DNA of 64,000 nucleotides. It comes from UBA4744 sp963723165 (GTDB lineage Bacteria > Actinomycetota > Acidimicrobiia > Spongiisociales > UBA4744). The stretch is from positions 130,023 through 194,022 of the forward strand of contig CAVRPP010000010.1 of NCBI GenBank assembly GCA_963723165.1, in the 5' to 3' direction. The notes under the pieces are model-generated. The model made no database searches. It was given only the letters and a program-made list of their open reading frames with translations, and was not told the DNA's origin. The position numbers and the translations under genes are program-made. This document shows positions 49,219 to 58,068 of this stretch, in pieces (the first letter of the stretch is position 1; each line of letters starts with the position of its first letter).

Positions 49219-49452
49219 TCAGATGTCTCGAGATTGGGCTGCGAGTAACTGGGGCCGGGCGATCACCAGGTACAAGATCGGTCCGATCAGCGAGAGGAAC
49301 AGAACCACGATTCCCCACAACACCTGGTTTTGGTCGGCGGCGGCCCACACGCTCTGGGGCGTGCGCAGCACATCGATGAGGGCCCAGATGTGGAAAACGA
49401 AGAGCGGCAGAGCCATGAGGAAGACCAGGATCCCGAGCAAGCCGATGTCCAC
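49219..49452 (-). CDS. PLDc_N-domain small membrane protein
   Basis: 77 aa, GTG start behind AAAGGG. Two membrane helices (about 3-25 and 45-66) with ALIDVLRTP and VLWGIVVLFLSLIGPILYLVIAR between and after; this is the N-terminal domain of cardiolipin synthase-like proteins occurring alone. Stand-alone copies are frequent in actinobacteria and have no known function. The region 49047-49218 shows no gene. Confidence 0.82.
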   Translation of the reverse strand: MDIGLLGILVFLMALPLFVFHIWALIDVLRTPQSVWAAADQNQVLWGIVVLFLSLIGPILYLVIARPQLLAAQSRDI

Positions 49453-49587
49453 CGTGGTCCCTTTCCGAAGGCGAAGGCCATCGTATCGTCGGCGGCCGGC
49501 CCAGGTCTCCCATGTTGTGCCTCATCCGGAGCACGACCTGGTCCCGGGGAGCCGCCTTGTGGTAGAGAAACCCCATTGGTGAATGGC

Positions 49588-49593
49588 TAGCGT
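49588..49593 (+). promoter_or_regulatory. -10 box (TAGCGT) for glcD
   Basis: TAGCGT ends 7 nt before ATG 49601. It lies downstream of the alternative ATG 49583, and neither start has a convincing ribosome binding site, so the box favours a leaderless start at 49601. Confidence 0.4.
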
Positions 49594-49600
49594 GAGGGCC

Positions 49601-51016
49601 ATGACACTTGTAAGCGAACTGCAAGATGTCCTGGGGGTGGACCGCGTTCTTGTGGATCCGCTGCGCACCTATGTCTACGGCAAGGATGCAGGCATACGGC
49701 GCGGCGAAGTGGCCGCCGTCGCTCTACCTGCCAACGCCGCCGAAGTGGCCCGGATCGTTGAGATCGCCGCCCGACACGGGATCCCTGTTGTGCCGCGCGG
49801 GGCCGGGACCGGGCTGGCCGGGGGCACGGTTCCGCTCAGTCCCTCGCTCGTCGTCTCCTTGACCAAGATGACCGGGATCGAAGTGGATGCCGAAAGCCGC
49901 ACCGCCTGGGTCGGCGCCGGCGTTCTCAACCTCGATCTCAGCGTCAACACCGCCCGGTTTGGTCTCCACTTCGCCCCGGACCCCTCTTCGCAAGCTGCCT
50001 GCACGATCGGCGGCAATGTGGCCAACAACAGTGGGGGGCCGCACTGTCTCGCCGAAGGCACGACGGTCAACCATGTGCTGGCCGTTGAACTGGTCACGGC
50101 CACCGGCCGGTTGGTAGTCCTCGGAGGCGAAGCCCCCGACCCGATCGGCCTGGATTTACGGGGGATCGTGGTTGGTTCGGAAGGAACCCTCGGCATCGTC
50201 ACCCGGGCGCTGGTCAAGCTGACTCCTGATCCACCCGCCGTTCGCACGCTCCTGGCCGCCTTCGAACGGGTCGAGGATGCCGCCGCAACCGTGTCGGGGA
50301 TCATTGCCCGTGGGATCGTTCCGGCCGCCCTGGAAATGATGGATCAACGGATGACCATTGCGGTCGAACGCTTCGTCGGGGCCGGGTTCCCGAGCGACGC
50401 CGCCGCGGTGCTGCTGGCCGAAGTTGCCGGTCATCCTGCCGCTGTTGACGCCGAAGCCGAAGTGGTCCGGGAGGTTGCCGGGTTTAACCATGCCACGCAG
50501 GTGCGCACAGCCGCCGACGAGGCGGAACGCGCTCTGCTGTGGAAGGGACGCAAAGCCGCCTTTGGGGCCGTGGCTCAAACCGCACCCGACTACTACCTGC
50601 ACGACACCGTCGTGCCGCGCACCAAGTTGGTCGAGGTCATGGCCAAGGTGTACGAGATTGCCGAGCGCTACGACCTCGCAATGATGAACGTGTTTCACGC
50701 CGGGGACGGCAACCTGCACCCTTTGATGGCCTTCGACGCCTCAGAAACTGGAGTTCTCGACAGAGTCCAGGCGGCCGCCGACGAACTGGTCACGGTGTGT
50801 GTCGAGGCGGGCGGGTCCTTGTCCGGCGAGCATGGGATCGGTTTGGAGAAGCGCGACCTTATGCCGCTCGTTTTCAACGAAGCGGATCTCGACGCTCAGG
50901 CGCGCCTGGCTGAGGCTTTCGATCCCGATGGTTTGTTCAACCCGGACAAGGTGCTTCCGACGGGTTCCCGCTGCTTCGACATGGGGCGGGCGGTCCCCGA
51001 GGGAACCTGGATATGA
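49601..51016 (+). CDS. glcD: Glycolate oxidase subunit GlcD (FAD-linked)
   Basis: 471 aa from ATG 49601 (49583 possible). The PCMH-type FAD domain has VVPRGAGTGLAGGTVPLSPSL, CTIGGNVANNSGGPHCL and VGSEGTLGIVTRALVKL. The C-terminal oxidase domain has MMNVFHAGDGNLHPLM and GSLSGEHGIGLEKRDLM with the catalytic histidines. It oxidises glycolate (or D-lactate) to the 2-oxo acid. It is first of the coupled glcD-glcE-glcF operon; the ATGA overlap with glcE suggests a stoichiometric complex. Confidence 0.93.
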   Translation: MTLVSELQDVLGVDRVLVDPLRTYVYGKDAGIRRGEVAAVALPANAAEVARIVEIAARHGIPVVPRGAGTGLAGGTVPLSPSLVVSLTKMTGIEVDAESRTAWVGAGVLNLDLSVNTARFGLHFAPDPSSQAACTIGGNVANNSGGPHCLAEGTTVNHVLAVELVTATGRLVVLGGEAPDPIGLDLRGIVVGSEGTLGIVTRALVKLTPDPPAVRTLLAAFERVEDAAATVSGIIARGIVPAALEMMDQRMTIAVERFVGAGFPSDAAAVLLAEVAGHPAAVDAEAEVVREVAGFNHATQVRTAADEAERALLWKGRKAAFGAVAQTAPDYYLHDTVVPRTKLVEVMAKVYEIAERYDLAMMNVFHAGDGNLHPLMAFDASETGVLDRVQAAADELVTVCVEAGGSLSGEHGIGLEKRDLMPLVFNEADLDAQARLAEAFDPDGLFNPDKVLPTGSRCFDMGRAVPEGTWI

Positions 51017-52131
51017 CCTCGGTGCGGTCGGCTTTGCAGCGACGGCTGGCTGCCTACCTGTCCGAACCGGTTGAGAGCGCCCCGCCAGGAGCAGTGGCGG
51101 TGGCGCCAGCCACCCTCGATGAGGCCGCTGAGGTCCTGGCCACCGCGTCCGAGCACTCGCTCCCGGTGCTGGTGTGGGGAGGCGGGACCCACCAGGGTCT
51201 GGGCGGGCGGGTGGACCCGGCCATCGTTCTTTCGACGGCCCGGCTCGATTCGATCGTCGATTGGCAGCCGGATGATTTGACTGTGGTCGTCGAGGCCGGA
51301 GTACGAGTGGCCGACCTCGAAGACCGCCTGGCCGAGCGCCACCAGACGGCAGTGCTGCCAGAGGTTCCGGGGGCGGCAACGGTGGGTGGTGTTGTCGCCG
51401 CGGGGATTTCGGGTTTCCGCCGGCTGCGGTACGGCCCCACCCGTGACCGGATGCTGGAAGTCGATCTCATCACCGGTGATGGCCGGGCGGTTCGAGGCGG
51501 TGGCCGGGTCGTCAAGAACGTCACCGGGTTCGACCTGCCAAGGTTGGCCGCCGGTTCGTTTGGTTCGCTGGGTTTGATCGGACGGGTCTGTCTCAAGCTG
51601 TGGCCACTTCCCCAGGCACGACGCACGGTGACCCTGCCCGGCGCTCAGCCCGACTACGGCTATCGGCCGCTGGCCGTCGTCGAACAGCGCGGGCAGGTGC
51701 AGGTCTTCCTGGCGGGGACTCCCGCGGAGGTCGAGGCACGAACCACCGAGCTGGGCGGCCGTCACGAGGAAGGGTGGAAGTGGCCCGGTCCGCTCGAAGG
51801 ACCGGTTGGCCTCTCCCTGCGCCTGGCTCCACGATGGCTGGCCGGATTCCTCGGACAGATCCCATCTTCCTGGAGCTATCAGGCAATGCCGGGCGTTGGT
51901 GAGACCAGGATCGGTTGCCGGGACTTCGACCCGGACGTGGTCGGCGCGCTTCGCGCCCGGGCGGAGAGTCACGGCGGAGCTCTGGTGATCACCGACGCCC
52001 CCGCTTCGGTCTACGAAACCTTCGATCCCTGGGGAACCGCGCCTGCCGGAATGGAACTACAGCGCCGGGTGGTTGCGCGTTTCGACCCGGACCGCGTCGT
52101 CAATCCGGGCCGTCTGCCGGGGGGCCTGTGA
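51013..52131 (+). CDS. glcE: Glycolate oxidase subunit GlcE (FAD-binding)
   Basis: 372 aa, ATG coupled to glcD. It is a shorter PCMH FAD-binding protein: PVLVWGGGTHQGLGGRVDPAIVL, then VEAGVRVADLEDRLAE, VGGVVAAGISGFRRLRYGPTRD and KNVTGFDLPRLAAGSFGSLG. It retains the C-terminal LQRRVVARFDPDRVVNPGR. GlcE is an accessory flavoprotein subunit of the glycolate dehydrogenase complex. It overlaps glcF (TGATG). Confidence 0.92.
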   Translation: MTSVRSALQRRLAAYLSEPVESAPPGAVAVAPATLDEAAEVLATASEHSLPVLVWGGGTHQGLGGRVDPAIVLSTARLDSIVDWQPDDLTVVVEAGVRVADLEDRLAERHQTAVLPEVPGAATVGGVVAAGISGFRRLRYGPTRDRMLEVDLITGDGRAVRGGGRVVKNVTGFDLPRLAAGSFGSLGLIGRVCLKLWPLPQARRTVTLPGAQPDYGYRPLAVVEQRGQVQVFLAGTPAEVEARTTELGGRHEEGWKWPGPLEGPVGLSLRLAPRWLAGFLGQIPSSWSYQAMPGVGETRIGCRDFDPDVVGALRARAESHGGALVITDAPASVYETFDPWGTAPAGMELQRRVVARFDPDRVVNPGRLPGGL

Positions 52132-53378
52132 TGGGCTGGGTGACGGCGCACGCGCCACGGCCGGCCGAGCTCAACGCTTGTGTCGATTGCGGTTTGTGTC
52201 TCCCGCATTGTCCGACCTACCGGCTGACGGGAGATGAGACCGCCTCACCGCGGGGGCGGATTGCGGCCATGCGCGCTGTGGCCGGTGACCTGGTCCCGGT
52301 CGATGAGGCATTCGAAGACATGATGTCTTTCTGTTTGCAGTGTCGGGCTTGCGAGTCGGCCTGTCCGTCGCTGGTTCCTTTCGGGCGAGCCATGGAGGGA
52401 GCCCGGGCGGAGGTGGCCGCCCAGCGATCCGGCCCCGGCCAACGTGTTCGACACGCTCTCCTGGGCCGCCTGGTGACGAGCCCTGGTTGGTTGCGGCTCG
52501 GGGCCACCGTGATCGAACGTGTTCGGCAAACCGGTGCCATTTCTCTCGTCCCCGGACGGCTTCGGTCGGCTCTGGCCGGCATGCGCCGGGGGCCGAGTCG
52601 ATCGCCCACGATGCGCGGCACAGTCCATTTGGCGCGCGGTGAGCAGATCGGCACCGTGGCCCTACTGGCCGGATGTGTAATGGACGTTTGGTTCGCCGCC
52701 GTTCATGAAGCGACCGTCGAGCTGCTGACGAGGGCCGGGTACCGGGTGGTGGTTCCATCCCGGCAGACCTGCTGCGGGGCCCTGGCGGCTCACGACGGTG
52801 ACTCCTCGCGCGCCCGCCGGTTGGCCGGTCGGAATGTGCGGGCACTTCAGGGCGTCGATCTTGTGGTGAGCAACGCGGCCGGTTGCAGTGCGCACCTGAA
52901 GGGATACTCCGAGTGGGCCGGAGATGCCGGATCGATTCTGGCGAATCGCACCCGGGACATCACCGAGGTCGTCGCCGCGGCCATCGAAGACGGCCGGTTG
53001 CCGACGATGTCGACAAACCGGGGAGCGGTAGCCGTCCAGGATCCCTGCCACCTGCGGCATGCGCAGCGGGTGGTCGATGCGCCCAGGGTTATCGTCACCG
53101 CCGCCGGCTACCAGCCTGTTGACCTGACCGACGACCAGTGCTGCGGGGCTGCCGGCCTGTACTCGATGCTGAATCCGGAGACGGCACATGAGTTGGGCGT
53201 GAGCAAAGCCGACCAGATTCGGCTGGTCGGCTCGACCGTGGTGGCTTCCGCCAACCCCGGGTGTGAGATGCAGCTGCGGGCTCATCTCGAGACCTGGTAC
53301 CGGGTCGCTCATCCGGTCGAGCTCTATTGGGAAGCCATCCGCGAGAAGGAACTCGGTACCGACGAGAAGCCCGAGTAG
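52131..53378 (+). CDS. glcF: Glycolate oxidase iron-sulfur subunit GlcF
   Basis: 415 aa from ATG 52131 (a GTG one codon upstream is possible). Two 4Fe-4S motifs are complete: CVDCGLCLPHC and CLQCRACESAC. Two CCG domains follow, with QTCCGALAAHDG and DQCCGAAGLYS. The protein passes electrons from the flavin subunits towards the quinone pool at the membrane. It is the last gene of glcDEF and completes the dehydrogenase; no malate synthase or glyoxylate gene is adjacent. Confidence 0.93.
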   Translation: MGWVTAHAPRPAELNACVDCGLCLPHCPTYRLTGDETASPRGRIAAMRAVAGDLVPVDEAFEDMMSFCLQCRACESACPSLVPFGRAMEGARAEVAAQRSGPGQRVRHALLGRLVTSPGWLRLGATVIERVRQTGAISLVPGRLRSALAGMRRGPSRSPTMRGTVHLARGEQIGTVALLAGCVMDVWFAAVHEATVELLTRAGYRVVVPSRQTCCGALAAHDGDSSRARRLAGRNVRALQGVDLVVSNAAGCSAHLKGYSEWAGDAGSILANRTRDITEVVAAAIEDGRLPTMSTNRGAVAVQDPCHLRHAQRVVDAPRVIVTAAGYQPVDLTDDQCCGAAGLYSMLNPETAHELGVSKADQIRLVGSTVVASANPGCEMQLRAHLETWYRVAHPVELYWEAIREKELGTDEKPE

Positions 53379-53417
53379 GCTGTGCCGACCGCATGAGAGC
53401 TCCAGGGGTGGGGAACC

Positions 53418-54026
53418 GTGGACGAACCACAGGTCATGATCCAAGATCCAATTGAACCTGAAGCCAAGCGCTTGTTCCGCTTGTTCCGGCGGATCACCGG
53501 CACGACGCTCGATGTTGGTCTGCTGGTGGTGGGAACGGCCCTGGTTTCTCTGGCCATTGTGGTGTTGCTGGACGGGTTCGACGTACTGGAAGTCGGACTG
53601 ACTCAGTCGACTGGCGAGATGCTCGGATCAGGTTTGGTGATTGCCGTTTTTGGGGCTTTTGCGTTGGGAGTGGCAGTCGAAGGTCCGATCCGGGCGTTGC
53701 GGACTCGTACGGGTACGGAAATCGAGATGCTCCTCATCCGGGCCGGTTCGATCCTTCTTGTTGGCGGCATTCTGCTTTTTGCCGGACGGTTCATCGAGAA
53801 GTACGTCGAGGACCTTCCGTCCACCTTCGGTATTGCCAACAATGTGCTGGTCGCCGTGGGTGTTGCCGGTTTGACGGCGACACTGCTGCTGGGTGCGGGG
53901 GCTCTGTGGGGGTTGCGGCGTTTCTATGCGGATCGGCCCTGGCTGGACCTGATCGAGCTACCCGTCCTCTACACGCTCTGGGTGATTGGGACGCTGATCG
54001 TGTTCAGCCTCATGTTCGTCGACTGA
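53418..54026 (+). CDS. Four-helix membrane protein, unknown function
   Basis: 202 aa from GTG 53418, led by GGTGGGG. A charged cytoplasmic N-terminus (about 1-30) is followed by four membrane segments at about 34-54, 72-92, 108-128 and 140-160, with a fifth near the C-terminus (ELPVLYTLWVIGTLIVFSLMF). No conserved functional motif or family is recognised. A TAGGCT sequence 36 nt upstream overlaps the glcF stop and could be its -10 box. Confidence 0.6.
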   Translation: MDEPQVMIQDPIEPEAKRLFRLFRRITGTTLDVGLLVVGTALVSLAIVVLLDGFDVLEVGLTQSTGEMLGSGLVIAVFGAFALGVAVEGPIRALRTRTGTEIEMLLIRAGSILLVGGILLFAGRFIEKYVEDLPSTFGIANNVLVAVGVAGLTATLLLGAGALWGLRRFYADRPWLDLIELPVLYTLWVIGTLIVFSLMFVD

Positions 54027-54059
54027 ACGAAGCTTCGCTCCTCTCTCCCGGCAGAGCTG

Positions 54060-54638
54060 TTAGGTGCCGACAAACGGATCGGGGAGATGGTCTTCAAGGT
54101 CGTCCCGCATTGCGTAGAACTCCTGCCGGGTCATGTCCATGACCACCGAGCCGCCGATCTGGCCGTTCCGGTATATCGAGCAGCGGAACCTGACTGTTTC
54201 GCGGAAGCCCAGTTTCGCGGCCAGGGCAATCGCCCGCGGGTTCAACGAATTGGTCCACAAGCGGACGACCCGCAGGCCGAGCTCCTCGAACATGAAGCGG
54301 AGGAGGAGGTCGTTTGCCTCGAGCGCATGTCCGGTCCCCCAGTACGTCTTGGCAACCATGACGCCGAGACCCGCCGAGAACCGCGGTTTGAGGCTCATGT
54401 ACCCAATGAAGCCAACCCGCTCGGCCGTCTCCTTCTCTTCGATGATGAAGCGGCCCTCATCGGGCTCGAAGGAGAACTCCCGTGCGTCGTAGCGTTTCGC
54501 CATCATCTCGCGGGTGTAGTGGGGTGGCAGCGTCTTCGGCCAGGCCTGGGTGTCGAGATCGTTTCGCAGCGAGGTGAGGAATTCGAGATCATCGGCTCGC
54601 TCTTCGCGTAGTCGGATCCGGATACCCTCAATGGCCAC
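54060..54638 (-). CDS. GNAT acetyltransferase (RimJ/RimL-like)
   Basis: 192 aa. Typical RimJ-type opening IRIRLREERADDLEFLTSLRND, then VGFIGYMSLKPRFSAGLGVMV, the acetyl-CoA region KTYWGTGHALEANDLLLRFMF and VVRLWTNSLNPRAIALAAKLGF. It would acetylate a protein N-terminus or small molecule. It overlaps the next GNAT gene upstream by 11 nt, so both are co-transcribed. The substrate is unknown. Confidence 0.85.
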   Translation of the reverse strand: MAIEGIRIRLREERADDLEFLTSLRNDLDTQAWPKTLPPHYTREMMAKRYDAREFSFEPDEGRFIIEEKETAERVGFIGYMSLKPRFSAGLGVMVAKTYWGTGHALEANDLLLRFMFEELGLRVVRLWTNSLNPRAIALAAKLGFRETVRFRCSIYRNGQIGGSVVMDMTRQEFYAMRDDLEDHLPDPFVGT

Positions 54639-55161
54639 GGCTCGCCTCCCATTCGGCCCTCGTCAGATCGAGCCCGACGGCGTCGAAATACGTGCCGTTA
54701 TGGATCCCTTCGCGGCGCGATCGCCCGGCCTCCACGAATCTGTGCTGCGTCGCAAAAGCGAGGCCGGCATCGTTCCAATCATCTACCCATGTTTCCGCTG
54801 CCAGCGCCGGACCGTTGCCGAAGAGATGCTTTAGGAGGAGGTCGAGCGCTTCCGTCCCATAGCCGCGCCGCTGATGGGCCGGGCCGATGACGACGGACAC
54901 AAAGGGGGCCAGGGGCTCCCAGCTGGGATCGATCAAGCCGAATCCCAGGAGCGTCTCGCCGCCGGTGATTGCCAGATGAAGTTCGCGATCGGACTTGATC
55001 CATTTGCTCAGCAGGTCGCTGACTTGTTCGAGCGCGAGAGGGTCGCGGTCCTCATCGAGATAACGGCGTCCCAGAAGCCCGGGCTCGTTGAGCAGATGGT
55101 GCAGGGAAGCAGCGTCCGAAGTCTCGAAGGCTCGTAATCGCACCCGTGGGCCACTGAACAT
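54628..55161 (-). CDS. GNAT acetyltransferase
   Basis: 177 aa. Opening VRLRAFETSDAASLHHLLNE and acetyl-CoA loop VSVVIGPAHQRRGYGTEALDLLLKHLF (Q/RxxGxG/A as QRRGYG). AAETWVDDWNDAGLAFATQHRF matches the terminal GNAT region. It is upstream partner of the overlapping RimJ-like gene and about 90 nt downstream of a third GNAT gene in the same orientation. Sequence similarity between the three is low, so this is a functional cluster rather than a fresh tandem duplication. Confidence 0.84.
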   Translation of the reverse strand: MFSGPRVRLRAFETSDAASLHHLLNEPGLLGRRYLDEDRDPLALEQVSDLLSKWIKSDRELHLAITGGETLLGFGLIDPSWEPLAPFVSVVIGPAHQRRGYGTEALDLLLKHLFGNGPALAAETWVDDWNDAGLAFATQHRFVEAGRSRREGIHNGTYFDAVGLDLTRAEWEASRGH

Positions 55162-55249
55162 GAAGTGATGTCTAGCGGAAAGACGTGCCGTTCGCTTTCT
55201 CTTTTTCCACCTGCGCCATCGACCGCCGTTCCAGGTGATCGATCAAGGC

Positions 55250-56119
55250 CTATTGCAGGGTCTTTGCATAGAGAAGGGAAGGGTGAATCTCCAGGCCCGC
55301 TCGCTGGGCTGCCTGGAGCAGCCAGTCCGCCTGAGGTATGAGCAGGCGCAGCCGTTCGGCACCTTGCTCCTCGGCCAGATCCACGGCAGCTTTGAGGAGC
55401 CGGTAGGCGTCTTCCGGTCCGGTGACCACCCATCGAACCAAGAACCTGTCTTCTTCGACCGATCCGATCAGCCATCCGGCCGGGCATTCCCAGAGCGTTC
55501 GGGTGCGAACGGCCCGGGTCACGTCCTCGATGGTGAGCATGCGCCACATCCAACCGACGGCAGGAAACAGGCCGTGGGCGGCTGTGATCAGGTCCCCGGT
55601 GGACCAGGCCAGGAAGGCCGGCTCGGTCTCCGGGAGCTGAGCGGGGTGCAATCGCTCTTCGGCTGGAGCCCGACGACCACCGTTGCCCGGTGAAGACGGA
55701 ACCGAACTGCCGACGTCTTTCTGCGCCATGGCCCATCGAGCCACAAGACGGTATCCCGATTTTTCCACTTGCCGTTGGGCCGGCTCGTTCCACTCCTCGG
55801 TGAGGAGGCGCATGACGAGGGCGCCCCGTTCGGCGGCCCAAACTTCTCCGGCCCGGGTGAGGTGCCCCGCCACCCCCCGGCGTCGGTGCTCGGGATGGAC
55901 GCGGGCGGCCTGGGCCCAAGCTTCGGACCCTGACAGCATCGAAACCCTGGCCATGCCGATTGGTTCGTCCGCCCCGCCGACGGCAACGAGGATCTGACCG
56001 TCGGGGCTTGCCAGCCATGTGTCGAAGGCATCGGCCACGTAGTCGCCCCAGGAGAAGGTGTCGGTCGTGAAGGCGGCAATGGGCGCCTTGTCCTCAGGCC
56101 GGGCCGGGCGAATGATCAT
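55250..56119 (-). CDS. GNAT acetyltransferase with a second degenerate domain
   Basis: 289 aa from ATG 56119, 6 nt behind a TATGCT box. The N-terminal GNAT domain (about 1-145) begins IIRPARPEDKAPIAAFTTDT and has ARVHPEHRRRGVAGHLTRAG for acetyl-CoA. The C-terminal half (about 165-289) has the GNAT topology (GWLIGSVEEDRFLVRWVVTG, LRLLIPQADWLLQAAQRAG) but no recognisable acetyl-CoA loop, so it may serve for binding or dimerisation, like MshD-type double GNATs. The substrate is unknown. Confidence 0.83.
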   Translation of the reverse strand: MIIRPARPEDKAPIAAFTTDTFSWGDYVADAFDTWLASPDGQILVAVGGADEPIGMARVSMLSGSEAWAQAARVHPEHRRRGVAGHLTRAGEVWAAERGALVMRLLTEEWNEPAQRQVEKSGYRLVARWAMAQKDVGSSVPSSPGNGGRRAPAEERLHPAQLPETEPAFLAWSTGDLITAAHGLFPAVGWMWRMLTIEDVTRAVRTRTLWECPAGWLIGSVEEDRFLVRWVVTGPEDAYRLLKAAVDLAEEQGAERLRLLIPQADWLLQAAQRAGLEIHPSLLYAKTLQ

Positions 56120-56125
56120 GCGAAA

Positions 56126-56131
56126 AGCATA
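56126..56131 (-). promoter_or_regulatory. -10 box (TATGCT) for the double GNAT gene
   Basis: TATGCT on the minus strand ends 6 nt before ATG 56119, the same geometry as selA. Confidence 0.5.
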
Positions 56132-56182
56132 GGGCCGGCACCGGAAACCCTGATCCTCCGGCACCTCCCAAGCCGCCGCCCG

Positions 56183-57943
56183 TCACATCCGCTCGGGGAC
56201 CTCGATGCCGAGCAAATCGAGCAGCAAGTGGAGTTCTTTCAACGTCAGGTCGACCAGGGTCAGCCACGATGCCTGGCGGGCGCGGTCGCTCTCGCGGAGG
56301 ATGTGGCATTCCTCGTAGAAGCGGTTGAACTGGGTGGCCAGATCGTATGCGTATTCCGCTACGTGGTTGGGGGAGCGGAGGTCGAAGGTGCGCGTCAGGA
56401 CTTCCGCGAGTCGAGCCAGGTACAGCATCAGGTTGCGTTCGGCGTCGACTTGGGGCGCGACGAGCGGCCCGGGTGCCAGTCCGGACTCCCGGGCATTGCG
56501 CAGGATCGACTTGATCCGGACGGCCGAGTACTGCAGGTAGGGCCCGGTCTTGCCTTCGAAAGAGGCGAAACGATCCAGGTCGAACAGGTAGTTGGACGTC
56601 CGGTGGTTGCTCAGGTCCCCGAATTTCAGGGCCGCGAGGCCGACCATGCGGGCGATTTCCGATCGCTCGGACTCCGGATACTCCTGGGCGATATCGGCGT
56701 CCGACAGCCGCCGCTCTGCGGCTCCGGTAACGACGGAGATCAAGTCGCGCAGCTTGAGCACGCCACCTTTGCGGGTCTGAAATGGTTTACCGTCCGGGCC
56801 GTTCATGGTTCCGAACTTGATGTGTTCCAGGTCGACGTCGGCCGGAGCGATACCGCTGCGCCTGGCCGCCCGGAACACCTGGTCAAAATGGAACGACTGC
56901 CGGGCATCGACGACATAGAGCAGCAGCCCTCTTTGCAGATCGTCGACGCGTTGTTCGACGGTGGCTAGATCGGTGGTCGAATAGAGGAACCCTCCGTCCG
57001 ACTTGGCGACCAGGAAGGGGGGCATGTCCGTCTTGTCGGTCGGCTCGTCGATGGCGACGACCAGCGCCCCGTCGGACTCGGTGAGGACCCCGGCCGAGTT
57101 GAGCCGTTCGATCATCGCGTCGATGCGGTTGTGCACGGTCGATTCGCCGTACCAGAGGTCGAACTCAACTCCCAGGCTGGCGAAATCTCTTCGGTGGGCT
57201 GCCATCGACACGTCGTGGAGTTGCTGCCAGAGGGCCCGGTACCCGGCCCGCCCCTGCTGGAGTTCAAAGGTGGCGATTCGGGCTCGCTCGGCCTCGTCCG
57301 GGTCCGCGGCGCAACGCGCCGAGACCAGCGGGTACATGGCTTCGAGGTCGTCGAGAGTGATCGCAATAGCCGGGTACTTGCCGGCGAACGCCGGATCGAA
57401 GAACGGGAGTTCGGGGTAGCGTCGTTCGATCTCGACGATCAGCATGCCCATCTGGGTTCCCCAGTCGCCGAAGTGGGCATCCCCAAGCGTGTCGTGACCG
57501 AGGAATCGAGCAATTCGTTTCAGCGAGTCGCCGATGATGGTGGCTCGCAGGTGACCAACGTGCATCTCCTTGGCAACGTTGGGGCCGCCGTAGTCGACGA
57601 GGACCTTCGAGGGTTGGACGACGGGAACTCCGTAGCGGGGATCGTCGGCTGCCTTCTGCAGCTCTCCCGCCAGGAACTCGTCGGTCAGGCTGATGTTGAT
57701 GAATCCCGGTCCAGCCAGCGACAGCCCGGCAAAGCGATCGTCGCCTTGCACACGATCGACGATGCCCTGGGCAATCTCTCGCGGAGGTCGTCCGGCTTCC
57801 TTGGCTGCAGGAAGCGCCCCGTTGCACTGGAACTGGCCGAGTTCGGGACGCTGCGAGACGGCCACCGAGCCAAAGGTCCGGTCGAGTCCGGCCTGTTCGA
57901 AGGCGTCACCAAAGATTCGGGTGAGGTCACTGAGGAGAGACAT
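56183..57943 (-). CDS. argS: Arginyl-tRNA synthetase
   Basis: 586 aa from ATG 57943, which begins the family MSLLSDLTRIFGDAFEQAG. The frame remains open upstream, but that segment is not conserved and overlaps the divergent promoter region. The class I motif is VDYGGPNVAKEMHVGHLRATIIG (HIGH variant HVGH). KSDGGFLYSTTDLA and YVVDARQSFHFDQVF mark the ArgRS catalytic domain; QTRKGGVLKL takes the place of the KMSK loop. An anticodon-binding helical domain closes with LKELHLLLDLLGIEVPERM. It charges tRNA-Arg. Confidence 0.95.
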   Translation of the reverse strand: MSLLSDLTRIFGDAFEQAGLDRTFGSVAVSQRPELGQFQCNGALPAAKEAGRPPREIAQGIVDRVQGDDRFAGLSLAGPGFINISLTDEFLAGELQKAADDPRYGVPVVQPSKVLVDYGGPNVAKEMHVGHLRATIIGDSLKRIARFLGHDTLGDAHFGDWGTQMGMLIVEIERRYPELPFFDPAFAGKYPAIAITLDDLEAMYPLVSARCAADPDEAERARIATFELQQGRAGYRALWQQLHDVSMAAHRRDFASLGVEFDLWYGESTVHNRIDAMIERLNSAGVLTESDGALVVAIDEPTDKTDMPPFLVAKSDGGFLYSTTDLATVEQRVDDLQRGLLLYVVDARQSFHFDQVFRAARRSGIAPADVDLEHIKFGTMNGPDGKPFQTRKGGVLKLRDLISVVTGAAERRLSDADIAQEYPESERSEIARMVGLAALKFGDLSNHRTSNYLFDLDRFASFEGKTGPYLQYSAVRIKSILRNARESGLAPGPLVAPQVDAERNLMLYLARLAEVLTRTFDLRSPNHVAEYAYDLATQFNRFYEECHILRESDRARQASWLTLVDLTLKELHLLLDLLGIEVPERM

Positions 57944-58068
57944 GCGCTGCCATTGTTGAGACTGTTGCAGGATAGGCTGCCGTAGCACCGGCACCGGATC
58001 TTGGCCGGTATCGGCGGTTGCGGAAACTTGATTGCGTGCAGCGCCCGGCAGAGAAGGAAACGGAGCAG

